From Flavobacterium sp. BFFFF1 (GTDB taxonomy: Bacteria > Bacteroidota > Bacteroidia > Flavobacteriales > Flavobacteriaceae), in the NCBI RefSeq assembly GCF_002256285.1, contig NZ_NKJE01000015.1, positions 40,009 through 104,008 on the forward strand: a stretch of 64,000 nt of DNA, given 5' to 3'. Below are positions 54,485 to 61,715 of this stretch, piece by piece (within the stretch, counting starts at the first letter, position 1; each line of letters begins with the position of its first letter). The translations under genes were made by a program, and so were the position numbers. Below the pieces are notes generated by a model. The model was not told the origin of the DNA and did not search any database. It was given only the letters and a program-made list of their open reading frames with translations.

Positions 54485-55381
54485 CTATTGTTCCCGGAGC
54501 TGGATGGTGGCGAAGTTGCGGTTGCCGTTGGTGATGGCGATAGTGTGAAGCAATTCTTCGTAGCCGGGCAGTACGAAGCGCAGTACGTAAACGCCGTCGG
54601 GGAGGCTTTTTACGCGGAAAGTCCCTTTGGCGGTGGTGCGCGCCTTTTGTGTGTGTCCGTCGATGGTCATTTTGACGCCTTTGAGCGGGACGCCGGCGGC
54701 GTTTACGACGGTGCCGCGCAACGCCAGCGGTTGTGATGGCAGGTTCACGATGATGCGGCGCTGCCAGTAATCGTTGTGGAAATCGGGTTGGCTTTTGCGG
54801 CGCGTTTTGACGAGGTTGTCCATGTGCAGCAACGCTTCATCGGCGCGGCGGAAGCCTTCCTTAACCTTTTTTGTCGCATCGGCCTTCGCCACGACGTTTA
54901 AGCGCGGGGTCGACATCAACGCCTTAAACAAGTCGGTGGCGGCGCTGAGTTCCAAGATTTCATTTTTGCCAATACCGTAGGGTGCGAGATCGTTTTCCCA
55001 TTCGGTGATGAGTTTGACGATGTTCTCGGCCTCGAGCGAGAATTCCTTGTCATTCAGTTTGCGTAAAGTGGAATCGGCGGCTATTACCCCTTGTGCGATA
55101 CCGGGCTTGTTGTTGTCGGCGGCAAAGGCCTTGACGATGAGCTCCGCGTTGAGCATGCTGTTGAGCAATGCTTCGCGCGCGGCGGTCTTGTCGGCGGCGG
55201 TCAGGCGCGGATAATCCTGCTGCTGGCGCGCTGCCACATCGATGTCGGCGATGGCCAGCTTAAACTCCGTGAGGTGTGTGTTGAACTTTGGCATTCCGGC
55301 GATGATGGCCGGGTCGGCTGTGGTTTCAAGGTCTGCGGTCACCACGTACATCGCTAACCTTGCGGTTTCTTTTGCATTCAT
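54485..55381 (-). CDS. Carboxypeptidase-regulatory-like (CarboxypepD_reg) domain protein
   Basis: A 298-residue protein. Residues 1-205 form a helical, alanine-rich region of unknown fold (ETARLAMYVVTADLETTADP). The C-terminal 80 residues form an Ig-like carboxypeptidase regulatory domain: LALRGTVVNAAGVPLKGVKM, GHTQKARTTAKGTFRVKSLP and DGVYVLRFVLPGYEE. Such domains usually occur on exported proteins, yet no signal peptide is visible in the first 40 residues. Either the protein is cytoplasmic or the start has been misread, but I find no better upstream ATG. Codons here are notably GC-rich. Confidence 0.75.
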   Translation of the reverse strand: MNAKETARLAMYVVTADLETTADPAIIAGMPKFNTHLTEFKLAIADIDVAARQQQDYPRLTAADKTAAREALLNSMLNAELIVKAFAADNNKPGIAQGVIAADSTLRKLNDKEFSLEAENIVKLITEWENDLAPYGIGKNEILELSAATDLFKALMSTPRLNVVAKADATKKVKEGFRRADEALLHMDNLVKTRRKSQPDFHNDYWQRRIIVNLPSQPLALRGTVVNAAGVPLKGVKMTIDGHTQKARTTAKGTFRVKSLPDGVYVLRFVLPGYEELLHTIAITNGNRNFATIQLREQ

Positions 55382-55734
55382 TTTGTATTGTGTTTAAATT
55401 ACTAATATGGCCCCGCACTACGCTGAACCTGAGGCTAATGTAACAGGTTGAATAAAGCACTTTTAAAATTTTGCTAATATTTAACTTACAAAAATTTGGA
55501 AGTCAGCAAAATCAACGCTTCGCAACTATGTGAATTTTATGTTAAATCAACATTTTAACAATATGTAAGGGTTTTTTTAATATTTTTTTATCATTACGCT
55601 TATTAAATACAATACGCAAACGATTTCGAAATGTACATGCTTTAATACTGCTTTCTGATATCAGGCATTGTCACATGGATATGCCGTTCGTTTGGTATTT
55701 TAAATCGGGCTGTAAGAAGCGAAACCCGCTGTGT
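55382..55734. other. AT-rich intergenic region, no gene seen
   Basis: AT-rich spacer upstream of the 54485-55381 gene, running into the 21-bp repeat. It has many TTTTTA runs, and I see no ORF that reads as protein. Confidence 0.5.
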
Positions 55735-55923
55735 TTCGACCGCGAAGCGTTGTAATTCCATCGCGAAGCCTCGTAATTTGACCGCGAAGCCTTGTAATTT
55801 GACCGCGAAGCCTCGTAATTCGACCGCGAAGCCTTGTAATTTGACCGCGAAGCCTCGTAATTCGACCGCGAAGCCTTGTAATTCGATCGCGAAGCCTTGT
55901 AATTCGATCGCGAAGCCTTGTAA
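55735..55923. repeat. 21-bp tandem repeat, nine units
   Basis: Nine consecutive 21-base units beginning at 55735, 55756, 55777, 55798, 55819, 55840, 55861, 55882 and 55903. The core is CGCGAAGCCTTGTAA with T/C at the tenth base of that core (CCTTG versus CCTCG) and TTCGAC/TTTGAC/TTCGAT at the front. Both strands stay open, giving heptads TAKPCNS-like on the plus strand and QGFAVEL-like on the minus strand. Whether either is translated is unknown. This has the same period as the array at 540. Confidence 0.92.
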
Positions 55924-56220
55924 TTGGGACTGTTTAATTAGCTGTGTAAAGTCGCGGCCGCTCCTATTAAGGCAAACCATTACCGGCAGCGCACTAAACT
56001 GTAAAAGCTTCCGTTTGCCGGGGTGTTTTTTTATTATTTTTGTTTGGTGTTTTGCCTTAATCGTTCCTGTGCCTGTCTGAAATATGCGTTTTGCCGTTGT
56101 GATGGAACAGCGGTACCTTATTCGCCTTGGTGGTGCCCCCCCCTTGTTGTGGGCACGGCGCGGGGCGCGACGCGTATTGCTGCGAAAATGAACTTACAGT
56201 GGCAAAGGACTATTTTGACG

Positions 56221-56304
56221 AAGGTGGCCCGCTGTTGGGTCGGTAACACACTACATCTGTTCCCTAACAATGCCGTTGATACGGCTTTAATACCTACCAT
56301 ACTA
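56221..56304 (+). pseudogene. Fragment of a HEAT-like gene paralogous to the next gene
   Basis: Frame ending at 56307 reads VARCWVGNTLHLFPNNAVDT, close to the internal segment SAKVIGNTAHLFPDKLSVAV of the HEAT-repeat protein encoded immediately downstream. Base similarity is also visible (GGTAACAC..CATCTGTTCCC against GGGAACAC..CATTTGTTCCC). It ends in a TGA that overlaps the downstream ATG. This may be a remnant of a second copy. A chance resemblance is possible over so short a stretch. Confidence 0.5.
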
Positions 56305-56825
56305 TGACTATAGCGGCACTACTGGCTGACAAGACCACGAAAACGAAAGCCAAAACGGAGGCACTCGCCGGCTGGCTGCTGGACGGTTCGCTGCCGGCAG
56401 AGGAGCTGGTCGCCTTTGCGGAAACGGCTAAGGATGCCGATAAGGGAACGTGTATTGAAGCGATCGAATACGCGACGCAGCGTCGGCCGGACATTGCTAC
56501 CGATGGGGTATTTGATTTTATGGTTGGGTCGCTTGCGGCGAAAGCACCGCGGGTGAAATGGGAAAGCGCGAAAGTGATTGGGAACACGGCGCATTTGTTC
56601 CCGGACAAACTCAGCGTGGCGGTTGCGGGCCTGCTCGTGAATGCATCGCATGAGGGCACGGTGGTGCGGTGGGCAGCGGCTTTTGCACTCGGGGAAATCC
56701 TGAAGGGCCACACAGCGCAACATGCTGATTTTCTGGCTTCCATTGAGTCGCTAGCGGCGCAGGAGCAGCAGAATGGTGTGCGGAAGAAGTACCTTGATGC
56801 GGTAAAAAAAGCGGCAAAAAAATAG
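56304..56825 (+). CDS. HEAT-repeat-like protein
   Basis: A 173-residue, helix-rich, alanine-rich cytoplasmic protein. Paired helices such as VVRWAAAFALGEILKGHT and KWESAKVIGNTAHLFPDKLS have the look of HEAT/armadillo repeats. It opens TIAALLADKTTKTKAKTEAL and ends in a lysine-rich tail. No catalytic motif is visible; a role in protein binding is likely. A partial copy of its central repeat precedes it. Codons are GC-rich, like its neighbours up to 59.6 kb. Confidence 0.75.
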   Translation: MTIAALLADKTTKTKAKTEALAGWLLDGSLPAEELVAFAETAKDADKGTCIEAIEYATQRRPDIATDGVFDFMVGSLAAKAPRVKWESAKVIGNTAHLFPDKLSVAVAGLLVNASHEGTVVRWAAAFALGEILKGHTAQHADFLASIESLAAQEQQNGVRKKYLDAVKKAAKK

Positions 56826-57011
56826 CGGTATGTTGAGGCTATTTTTCTTTTGTGAAAGAAAAACTTTTTTGCTTAACTTCGTCTGGCTGCGGCGCGTGGC
56901 GTTGGCTTTGCGTTTCCGGAGGGTATTCCGGCGCCACGGAATCCGGCAGCAGGTTCGATTAAAAACGGAAGCAATAACACGCAGGTTGCCACCCCTGTAA
57001 AATACCTATTT

Positions 57012-57518
57012 ATGGAATTACCAACATTTAAGTACCATCCAAACGCGTACACACTGGAAATCATTTCGGAAGAAGACATCGTTTGTGAATGTTGCGGCGC
57101 GCCCAGTCCGTATCGGTACAACGGGCCTTTTTATACGGTAGATGAAATAGAAGATCTTTGTCCGTGGTGCATTAAAAATGGCAAAGCGGCGGAGAAATTC
57201 GGGGGCGATTTCCAGGATCCCGCGGCTGTGGACGGCGTCGAAAACGAATCGGCGATTGTAGAAGTTTCCCAACGTACACCGGGTTTTGATGCCATCCAGG
57301 AAGCGAACTGGCTCGCGCATTGCGATGACCTTTGTGCTTTTGTCGGTTATGCGAATCCGGAATTGGTGGCGCCGATCCTGGATGAATTGATGGACGACAT
57401 TGAAGACAGCGGGTTTGACGTGGCTGAGATGGTTAAAGGCCTGAAAAAAGAAGCGTTGGACGGGTATGTGTTCCAGTGCCTGCATTGCGGTAAGCACCGC
57501 ATTTACTTTGACGATTAG
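57012..57518 (+). CDS. CbrC-family (UPF0167) protein
   Basis: A 168-residue protein of the CbrC family. The opening LPTFKYHPNAYTLEIISEED is followed by a zinc-type CECCGAPSPYRYNGPFYTVD and LCPWCIKNGKAAEKFGGDF. The C-terminal half has HCDDLCAFVGYANPELVAPI and ends in FQCLHCGKHRIYFD. Cysteine pairs (CECC, CPWC, CLHC) suggest two metal sites. CbrC has been linked to colicin E2 tolerance in E. coli; the mechanism is unknown. It is a stand-alone cytosolic gene with no operon partners. Confidence 0.92.
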   Translation: MELPTFKYHPNAYTLEIISEEDIVCECCGAPSPYRYNGPFYTVDEIEDLCPWCIKNGKAAEKFGGDFQDPAAVDGVENESAIVEVSQRTPGFDAIQEANWLAHCDDLCAFVGYANPELVAPILDELMDDIEDSGFDVAEMVKGLKKEALDGYVFQCLHCGKHRIYFDD

Positions 57519-57587
57519 CGGCGGCACTGTTAGTCGGTGCGCACCAATAGCCGCTGACCCGGAAAATTAATTTAAACAAATATAGTT

Positions 57588-58055
57588 ATGAAGAAGAAGT
57601 TACAATTTCAGGTCAGCATCGAGGCGCCTGTGGGCAGGGTTTACGATGCTATGCTGGGCCTGAGCGACAAATCGACTTATGAGCAGTGGACTGCGTTGTT
57701 TAACCCGACGTCGACGTATGAGGGAAGCTGGGACAAGGGGAATAAGATGTTGTTCCTGGGCGTTGATGACCAAGGCGAGAAAGGCGGTATGGTTTCGCAG
57801 ATTGCGGAGAACATCCCGAACCAGTTTGTGTCGATCCAGCACGTTGGCCTTTTACAGGGCGACAAAGAAATCATGGAAGGTCCGGATGTGGAACAATGGG
57901 CCAATGGCTTTGAGAACTATACCTTTACTGAAGCTGACGGACGGACTACGATTATGGTTGAGCTCGACGCCACGGAAGACTTTTCCGCATACATGAACGA
58001 GACGTATCCGGGCGCGCTGGAAAAGCTCAAGGCCATTTGTGAACAGCCTTCGTAA
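57588..58055 (+). CDS. SRPBCC (START-like) domain protein
   Basis: A 155-residue single-domain protein with the helix-grip layout of the SRPBCC/AHSA1 family: LQFQVSIEAPVGRVYDAMLG at the start and a ligand-facing beta sheet. WANGFENYTFTEADGRTTIM and the final helix AYMNETYPGALEKLKAICEQ follow. It probably binds a hydrophobic ligand or acts as a co-chaperone; no specific partner is visible. It lies in a run of small plus-strand genes (CbrC, this, DinB, two membrane proteins). Confidence 0.85.
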   Translation: MKKKLQFQVSIEAPVGRVYDAMLGLSDKSTYEQWTALFNPTSTYEGSWDKGNKMLFLGVDDQGEKGGMVSQIAENIPNQFVSIQHVGLLQGDKEIMEGPDVEQWANGFENYTFTEADGRTTIMVELDATEDFSAYMNETYPGALEKLKAICEQPS

Positions 58056-58084
58056 GGACGATTATCAACCAACACATTATACCG

Positions 58085-58609
58085 ATGAACCATTCATTCA
58101 GGGAAGCGCTTTGGAACCAGTTTGGCGCGGGCATCGACATGCTGGCACACGTCATTTCGAATTGCCCGGACGATTATTTCTCAGCCGGGACGCGTTTCTA
58201 TTACCTGGCGTTCCACAGCACATTGTTCCTGGATTATTACCTGACCTTCCCTCCTGCTGATTTTGTCCCGATGCTTGCTTTTACGCAAAAAGACCAGGAT
58301 GACCGGCCGGCGGAATCGGTGGGTGATTTTATACCGGATCAGATTTACCCGAAAGCGGCACTGCTGGATTATCTTGCGCAAAGCCGCTTAAAGTGTGCGC
58401 AAATTATAGCAGGATTGCGCGACGATCCCCTCGATGGCCGCTTTGTGGAAGGGGATGCACCGGATGATATGAATTATTCGAGATTGGAAATATTGCTGTA
58501 TAATTTACGGCATACACAGCACCATACAGGACAGTTGTATATGCTGGTGCGGCAGGACTTTGACCGGCATATGGAATGGTCTTTTCGGGTCGGGGATATG
58601 GCGCAATAG
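58085..58609 (+). CDS. DinB-like metal-dependent hydrolase-fold protein
   Basis: A 174-residue four-helix protein of the DinB/YfiT superfamily. The metal-binding triad is suggested by one histidine in YLAFHSTLFLDYYL and two in LYNLRHTQHHTGQLYMLVRQ. Such proteins are thiol transferases or damage-inducible proteins of unclear role. It follows the SRPBCC gene by 29 bases on the same strand and may be co-transcribed with it. Confidence 0.85.
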   Translation: MNHSFREALWNQFGAGIDMLAHVISNCPDDYFSAGTRFYYLAFHSTLFLDYYLTFPPADFVPMLAFTQKDQDDRPAESVGDFIPDQIYPKAALLDYLAQSRLKCAQIIAGLRDDPLDGRFVEGDAPDDMNYSRLEILLYNLRHTQHHTGQLYMLVRQDFDRHMEWSFRVGDMAQ

Positions 58610-58618
58610 CCAATAGTA

Positions 58619-59074
58619 ATGAACAGAACATTAATCCTACGTTTTGCCTTTCCGATAACCCTTATCGCATTTGCCCTTTTCACGAAGTGGTGGCTGGTCG
58701 ACGTTGTTGACGGGACTGACGGCCTCATGTATGGTTTTCCGTTTATTTATCGGGCACCGGCCTTTTACACTTCTATGGCAGAGGAATATTTTATGGACGC
58801 TCTGGCTGCAGATTTCATCATTTATTTTGGGATCGTTACCGGGATCATTTATTCGGTGAATCGTTGGGTTTCTGCGATTACCGTTAAGAAAGGATTTTCA
58901 GTTGTGTTGTTCGTCATAGCGTTGCTGTTAATTGGTTTCAGGACCGCTTTCACTTTGATGCCGGAAAACCGGTTTTCGCTGACGAGGGATTATGATATTG
59001 TCATACGGCAAACGGGGATTGAATTCCCTGGCAACGATCGTGACAGGAGCGCGTTTGACGATAGGCATAAATAA
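58619..59074 (+). CDS. Membrane protein of unknown function
   Basis: A 151-residue protein with four hydrophobic segments (LRFAFPITLIAFALFTKWWL and VVLFVIALLLIGFRTAFTLM among them). It has a soluble, charged end (FPGNDRDRSAFDDRHK). I do not recognise a family. It lies nine bases after the DinB gene and 11 before the next membrane gene, so it may be part of the same transcript. Confidence 0.65.
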   Translation: MNRTLILRFAFPITLIAFALFTKWWLVDVVDGTDGLMYGFPFIYRAPAFYTSMAEEYFMDALAADFIIYFGIVTGIIYSVNRWVSAITVKKGFSVVLFVIALLLIGFRTAFTLMPENRFSLTRDYDIVIRQTGIEFPGNDRDRSAFDDRHK

Positions 59075-59085
59075 CACAGCAGGAA

Positions 59086-59613
59086 ATGACCGTTTCACCG
59101 ATGACATTTTTTAAGGCAAACAAGGCGCTGTTTAATTCGGTTGTTGTGGGGCTGTTGTATCTGCTGCTGTTTTGGTTGAGGGGTATTGGCGATTCCCCTG
59201 AGCCGCTGTTTTCGATGGTGATGTTGTTTCTCCCAGGAATCACTTTTCCGATTAGCACTACGTATTTCAACGTGGAAAAGGAAAGCGAAGGAAAAATAGT
59301 GCTGCACTTCCTCATGTCGGTCGCGACCTACCATGGCGGTGTGTGGCTCTTCTCGGCAGCCGGCCGAATGGCATTGGCAGCGCTTTTTTCCGGTTCGTTG
59401 GGATCGCTGGTTTATCTGCTGGGCACAAAATACATTTTAAAAAAACGACTGCGGATTTCATCTATATTGATCACCTCGGTTCTCAGTGGTATGGTTTTTA
59501 TCCCGTATGCGTTTTTCGACGAGAGCAGTTTGAATGTTGGGATTGCGGTCTGTTTATGGATGATCGTGAATGGCTTATTGCTTAACTACGCGAATAAGAT
59601 GCATGGGCATTGA
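59086..59613 (+). CDS. Membrane protein of unknown function
   Basis: A 175-residue protein with about five hydrophobic helices (NSVVVGLLYLLLFWLRGIGD, then LFSMVMLFLPGITFPIST and LAALFSGSLGSLVYLLGTKY). The start could be 59086 or the ATG at 59101. No family can be assigned. It is the last GC-rich, ordinary-looking gene before the cassette region begins. Confidence 0.65.
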   Translation: MTVSPMTFFKANKALFNSVVVGLLYLLLFWLRGIGDSPEPLFSMVMLFLPGITFPISTTYFNVEKESEGKIVLHFLMSVATYHGGVWLFSAAGRMALAALFSGSLGSLVYLLGTKYILKKRLRISSILITSVLSGMVFIPYAFFDESSLNVGIAVCLWMIVNGLLLNYANKMHGH

Positions 59614-59654
59614 CAGAAGTTTCGATGGCTCTTCGGCCGGTTTGATCGGTTGGT

Positions 59655-59746
59655 TGTCAATGTAATTCTATTTGCATAACTTCGTCCTATCTACCCGGGA
59701 ATTCTCAGTTACCAATGCCTGAACTGACTTTAAGCCGTGGACGCTA
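59655..59746 (+). repeat. Decayed attC-like repeat upstream of the LRR gene
   Basis: Shares CATAACTTCGT, TCTCAGTT, CCAA, AACTGAC, AAGCCG and GGACG, in order and spacing, with the right half of the 127-bp cassette repeats at 62.2-64 kb. The core reads GCTA instead of GTTA (59743-59746). The left half is barely recognisable. I read it as an old, probably inactive site. Confidence 0.6.
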
Positions 59747-59770
59747 GCACCAATACTTCAACAACGCACA

Positions 59771-60307
59771 ATGAGATATTCACTACTATTGACACTTGTC
59801 TTTTTCTACTCGTGTACTGAAAAGGATTCTCGAAAAGAGACTGAAATTGATTTAAGCAGCAAAAGACTAACAACAATACCAGACAGCGTTTTCGAGTACA
59901 AAAACCTTATCAAACTGAAGCTTGGCGCTAAAGAAGTAGTATTCTATCCGCCATTGTCAGCATTGCCAGAAAGCGACAAAGAAAAAAATCAAATCTCTGA
60001 GTTGCCGGAAAAAATTTCAGAATTGATTTTATTGAAAGTTTTAATTCTGAACTCAAATAGCTTGAAAAGTTTACCGAACGAAATATCAAAACTTAAAAAC
60101 CTTGAAGTCTTAGATCTGGCACTAAATAAAAATTTAAATATTGTTGCAGAAATTCCAAAGTTAAAGTTGCTTCCAAATCTCAAGGTACTCAAAATTACAG
60201 ATGCAAAATTTAACAAAGTTGATTTAGAAATTATTCAGAAATCTCTGGGCTCAAAAGTTAGGATAGTCAGTTCGGCAACTGAATATATGGAAAGTTATAC
60301 TGAGTAA
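59771..60307 (+). CDS. Leucine-rich-repeat lipoprotein (possible fossil cassette gene)
   Basis: A 178-residue protein with a lipoprotein-type leader (LLLTLVFFYSC) and then four or five leucine-rich repeats: LTTIPDSVFEYKNLIKLKLG, ISELPEKISELILLKVLILN, LKSLPNEISKLKNLEVLDLA and LKLLPNLKVLKIT. It would face the periplasm or cell surface and bind protein. It is clearly AT-rich against the GC-rich genes on its left and the recombinase on its right. It is flanked by decayed attC-like repeats, so it looks like a cassette that landed or was stranded upstream of the recombinase gene. Confidence 0.8.
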   Translation: MRYSLLLTLVFFYSCTEKDSRKETEIDLSSKRLTTIPDSVFEYKNLIKLKLGAKEVVFYPPLSALPESDKEKNQISELPEKISELILLKVLILNSNSLKSLPNEISKLKNLEVLDLALNKNLNIVAEIPKLKLLPNLKVLKITDAKFNKVDLEIIQKSLGSKVRIVSSATEYMESYTE

Positions 60308-60399
60308 TAACTACTGATTCGGACACCGGTTTTCGCCGTTGGCTTCGCACCGTTCGCTCACTGAATGTATCATTACCTATGACGTACGGAAAGTTGGTT

Positions 60400-60455
60400 C
60401 GGGTGCCGCTTTCCGTGTAAAAGGTAAACGGTTTTTCCATAACTTCGTAATGGCC
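60400..60455 (+). repeat. Partial attC-like repeat between the LRR gene and the recombinase
   Basis: Contains TTCCGTGTAAAAGG and GTTTTTCCATAACTTCGT, matching the left-middle part of the cassette repeats (TTCGTGTAAAATG and TTTTTTCCATAACTTCGT). It breaks off near 60455, where the sequence leading into the recombinase gene begins. It supports the view that the recombinase gene sits inside or next to an older array. Confidence 0.55.
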
Positions 60456-60536
60456 TGAGGATATGTGTTTGCCGATACGCTGCGCACATGCCCTCCGGCC
60501 GATACACGCCATTATTTACATTATACGCCAGAAGTT

Positions 60537-61589
60537 ATGGATTGGAAAGCCAAATTGATCACGCACCGGGGCGCCTCCCGGATTGCCCTGTATTTTGATA
60601 AAGACGCTGCATTTTTGCAGGAATTGCAACAACTCGAAGACTGCCGCTGGAGCCAGACGCTTGGTGCGTGGCATGTGCCGGATACGGAAAGCAACCGTTC
60701 GATTTTTCGGGTGGATGCTGCGGCGGGAAAATCGGTACTCGCGCTCATCCACGAAGTGAACCAGCCGGTATTGCTGCGCTTTGTGGAGCAGTTGCGGCTG
60801 AGTGGGTACAGTGTGCACACGATACGGAAGTACCGGGCCGATTTCGGGGATTTCCTGTATTGGCTCAAAGGGGTGCCGGCACGCGACTGCGACGAGGAGC
60901 AAGTGCGTGCCTACATTCTGCAGTGCCTTGTGGACAAGCGGCAAAGCGAGGCGCTGATCCACAGCCGGCTGAATGCGCTGAAGTTCTATTACCGGACGAT
61001 ACTGCACCGCGAACATTTTTTCCTCGACATCCCAAGGCCGAAGAAGCCGCAGAAACTCCCGAAAGTGATTCCGGTGGCCATTATCAAAAAACTGTTTGAG
61101 CAGACGACGAACCTGAAGCACAACACGATTTTGAAGCTGTGCTATGGCATGGGGCTGCGGGTGTCGGAGATTGCGGGGCTGACGATTCCGCAGATTGACA
61201 GCAGGAACATGCAGGTGCTTGTGGAGCATGGCAAGGGTAAAAAGGAGCGGTATGTGAACCTGCCGGAGAGCATCCTGGAGCAGCTGCGGTTGTATTATAA
61301 AGAGTATAAACCGAAGCATTACCTTTTTGAGGGGGCTGATGGCGGGATGATTTCGATCCGGACGGTGCAGCACATCTTCCGGGAGTCGATGAAAAAGACG
61401 GGATATGAGCGGAAGTTGGGGATCCACAGCCTGCGGCACAGTTTTGCGACGCATTTGCTGGAGCAAGGCACGGACATCCGGTTTATACAGGAGCTGCTGG
61501 GACACAGCAATATCAAGACGACGTTATTGTATACGGAGGTGAGCGACCACAACATCCGGAAAATTGTGAGTCCGTTGGACAAGCTTTGA
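60537..61589 (+). CDS. Tyrosine recombinase next to a cassette array (non-canonical integron integrase candidate)
   Basis: A 350-residue tyrosine recombinase when started at ATG 60537 (MDWKAKLITHRGASRIALYF). It has an N-terminal extra domain (WSQTLGAWHVPDTESNRS), a SAM-like core-binding domain (LRLSGYSVHTIRKYRADFGD) and a catalytic domain with R208 in GMGLRVSEIAGL, K233 in HGKGKKERYV, H297/R300 in HSLRHSFATHLL, H323 in LLGHSNIKTT and the nucleophile Y332 in LLYTEV. It ends in SPLDKL, as many integron integrases do. The 64 residues between K233 and H297 leave no room for the extra IntI-specific segment. Transcription runs toward the array. The 24-codon upstream extension in the ORF track is rejected because it lies in repeat-derived sequence. 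Confidence 0.9.
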   Translation: MDWKAKLITHRGASRIALYFDKDAAFLQELQQLEDCRWSQTLGAWHVPDTESNRSIFRVDAAAGKSVLALIHEVNQPVLLRFVEQLRLSGYSVHTIRKYRADFGDFLYWLKGVPARDCDEEQVRAYILQCLVDKRQSEALIHSRLNALKFYYRTILHREHFFLDIPRPKKPQKLPKVIPVAIIKKLFEQTTNLKHNTILKLCYGMGLRVSEIAGLTIPQIDSRNMQVLVEHGKGKKERYVNLPESILEQLRLYYKEYKPKHYLFEGADGGMISIRTVQHIFRESMKKTGYERKLGIHSLRHSFATHLLEQGTDIRFIQELLGHSNIKTTLLYTEVSDHNIRKIVSPLDKL

Positions 61590-61598
61590 ATAAAGTAG

Positions 61599-61606
61599 TA
61601 TATTTG
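61599..61606 (+). promoter_or_regulatory. -7 promoter box (TATATTTG) facing the cassette array
   Basis: TATATTTG starts 10 bases past the recombinase stop and points into the cassettes. A TTG at 61575-61577 lies 21 bases upstream, within the range reported for Flavobacterium -33 elements. It would be the equivalent of the Pc promoter of integrons. A hairpin with a T-run lies 14 bases downstream, which complicates this reading. Confidence 0.5.
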
Positions 61607-61619
61607 GGGAATCCGGTAC

Positions 61620-61637
61620 AGGTGGTAACACCTTTTT
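61620..61637 (+). terminator. Short hairpin followed by T-run
   Basis: AGGTG (61620-61624), loop GTAA, CACCT (61629-61633), then T. It may end the recombinase transcript. If the TATATTTG box at 61599 is active it would act as an attenuator or be part of the attI region instead. Confidence 0.5.
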
Positions 61638-61689
61638 ACGCAATGCGCTTTTTTGTATATCAGCAGCAATGAATGGGGCTTGTGGAAAG

Positions 61690-61715
61690 TGATTGCGTGT
61701 ATTGGATAGTTAGCC
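61690..61715 (+). other. attI-like boundary before the first cassette
   Basis: The first cassette begins at GTTAGCCGTA (61709-61718), right after GTGTATTGGATA. The left side shows no repeat of the 127-bp type, as expected for a primary integration site. The crossover is placed between G61709 and T61710 by analogy with integrons; the exact base cannot be derived from sequence alone. Confidence 0.6.

Noticed and set aside
55642-56080. Two overlapping ORFs (minus 112 aa, plus 100 aa) across the 21-bp repeat
   Set aside because: Both are open only because 21 is divisible by three; no start signal or flanking protein-like sequence supports either.
60465-60536. Earlier start of the recombinase (24 extra codons)
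   Set aside because: It begins right at the end of a decayed repeat and does not resemble the family start; MDWKAKLITH at 60537 does.
60516-61505. 329-residue ORF on the minus strand across the recombinase gene
   Set aside because: Antisense shadow of a GC-rich gene; the plus strand has a full set of tyrosine recombinase motifs.
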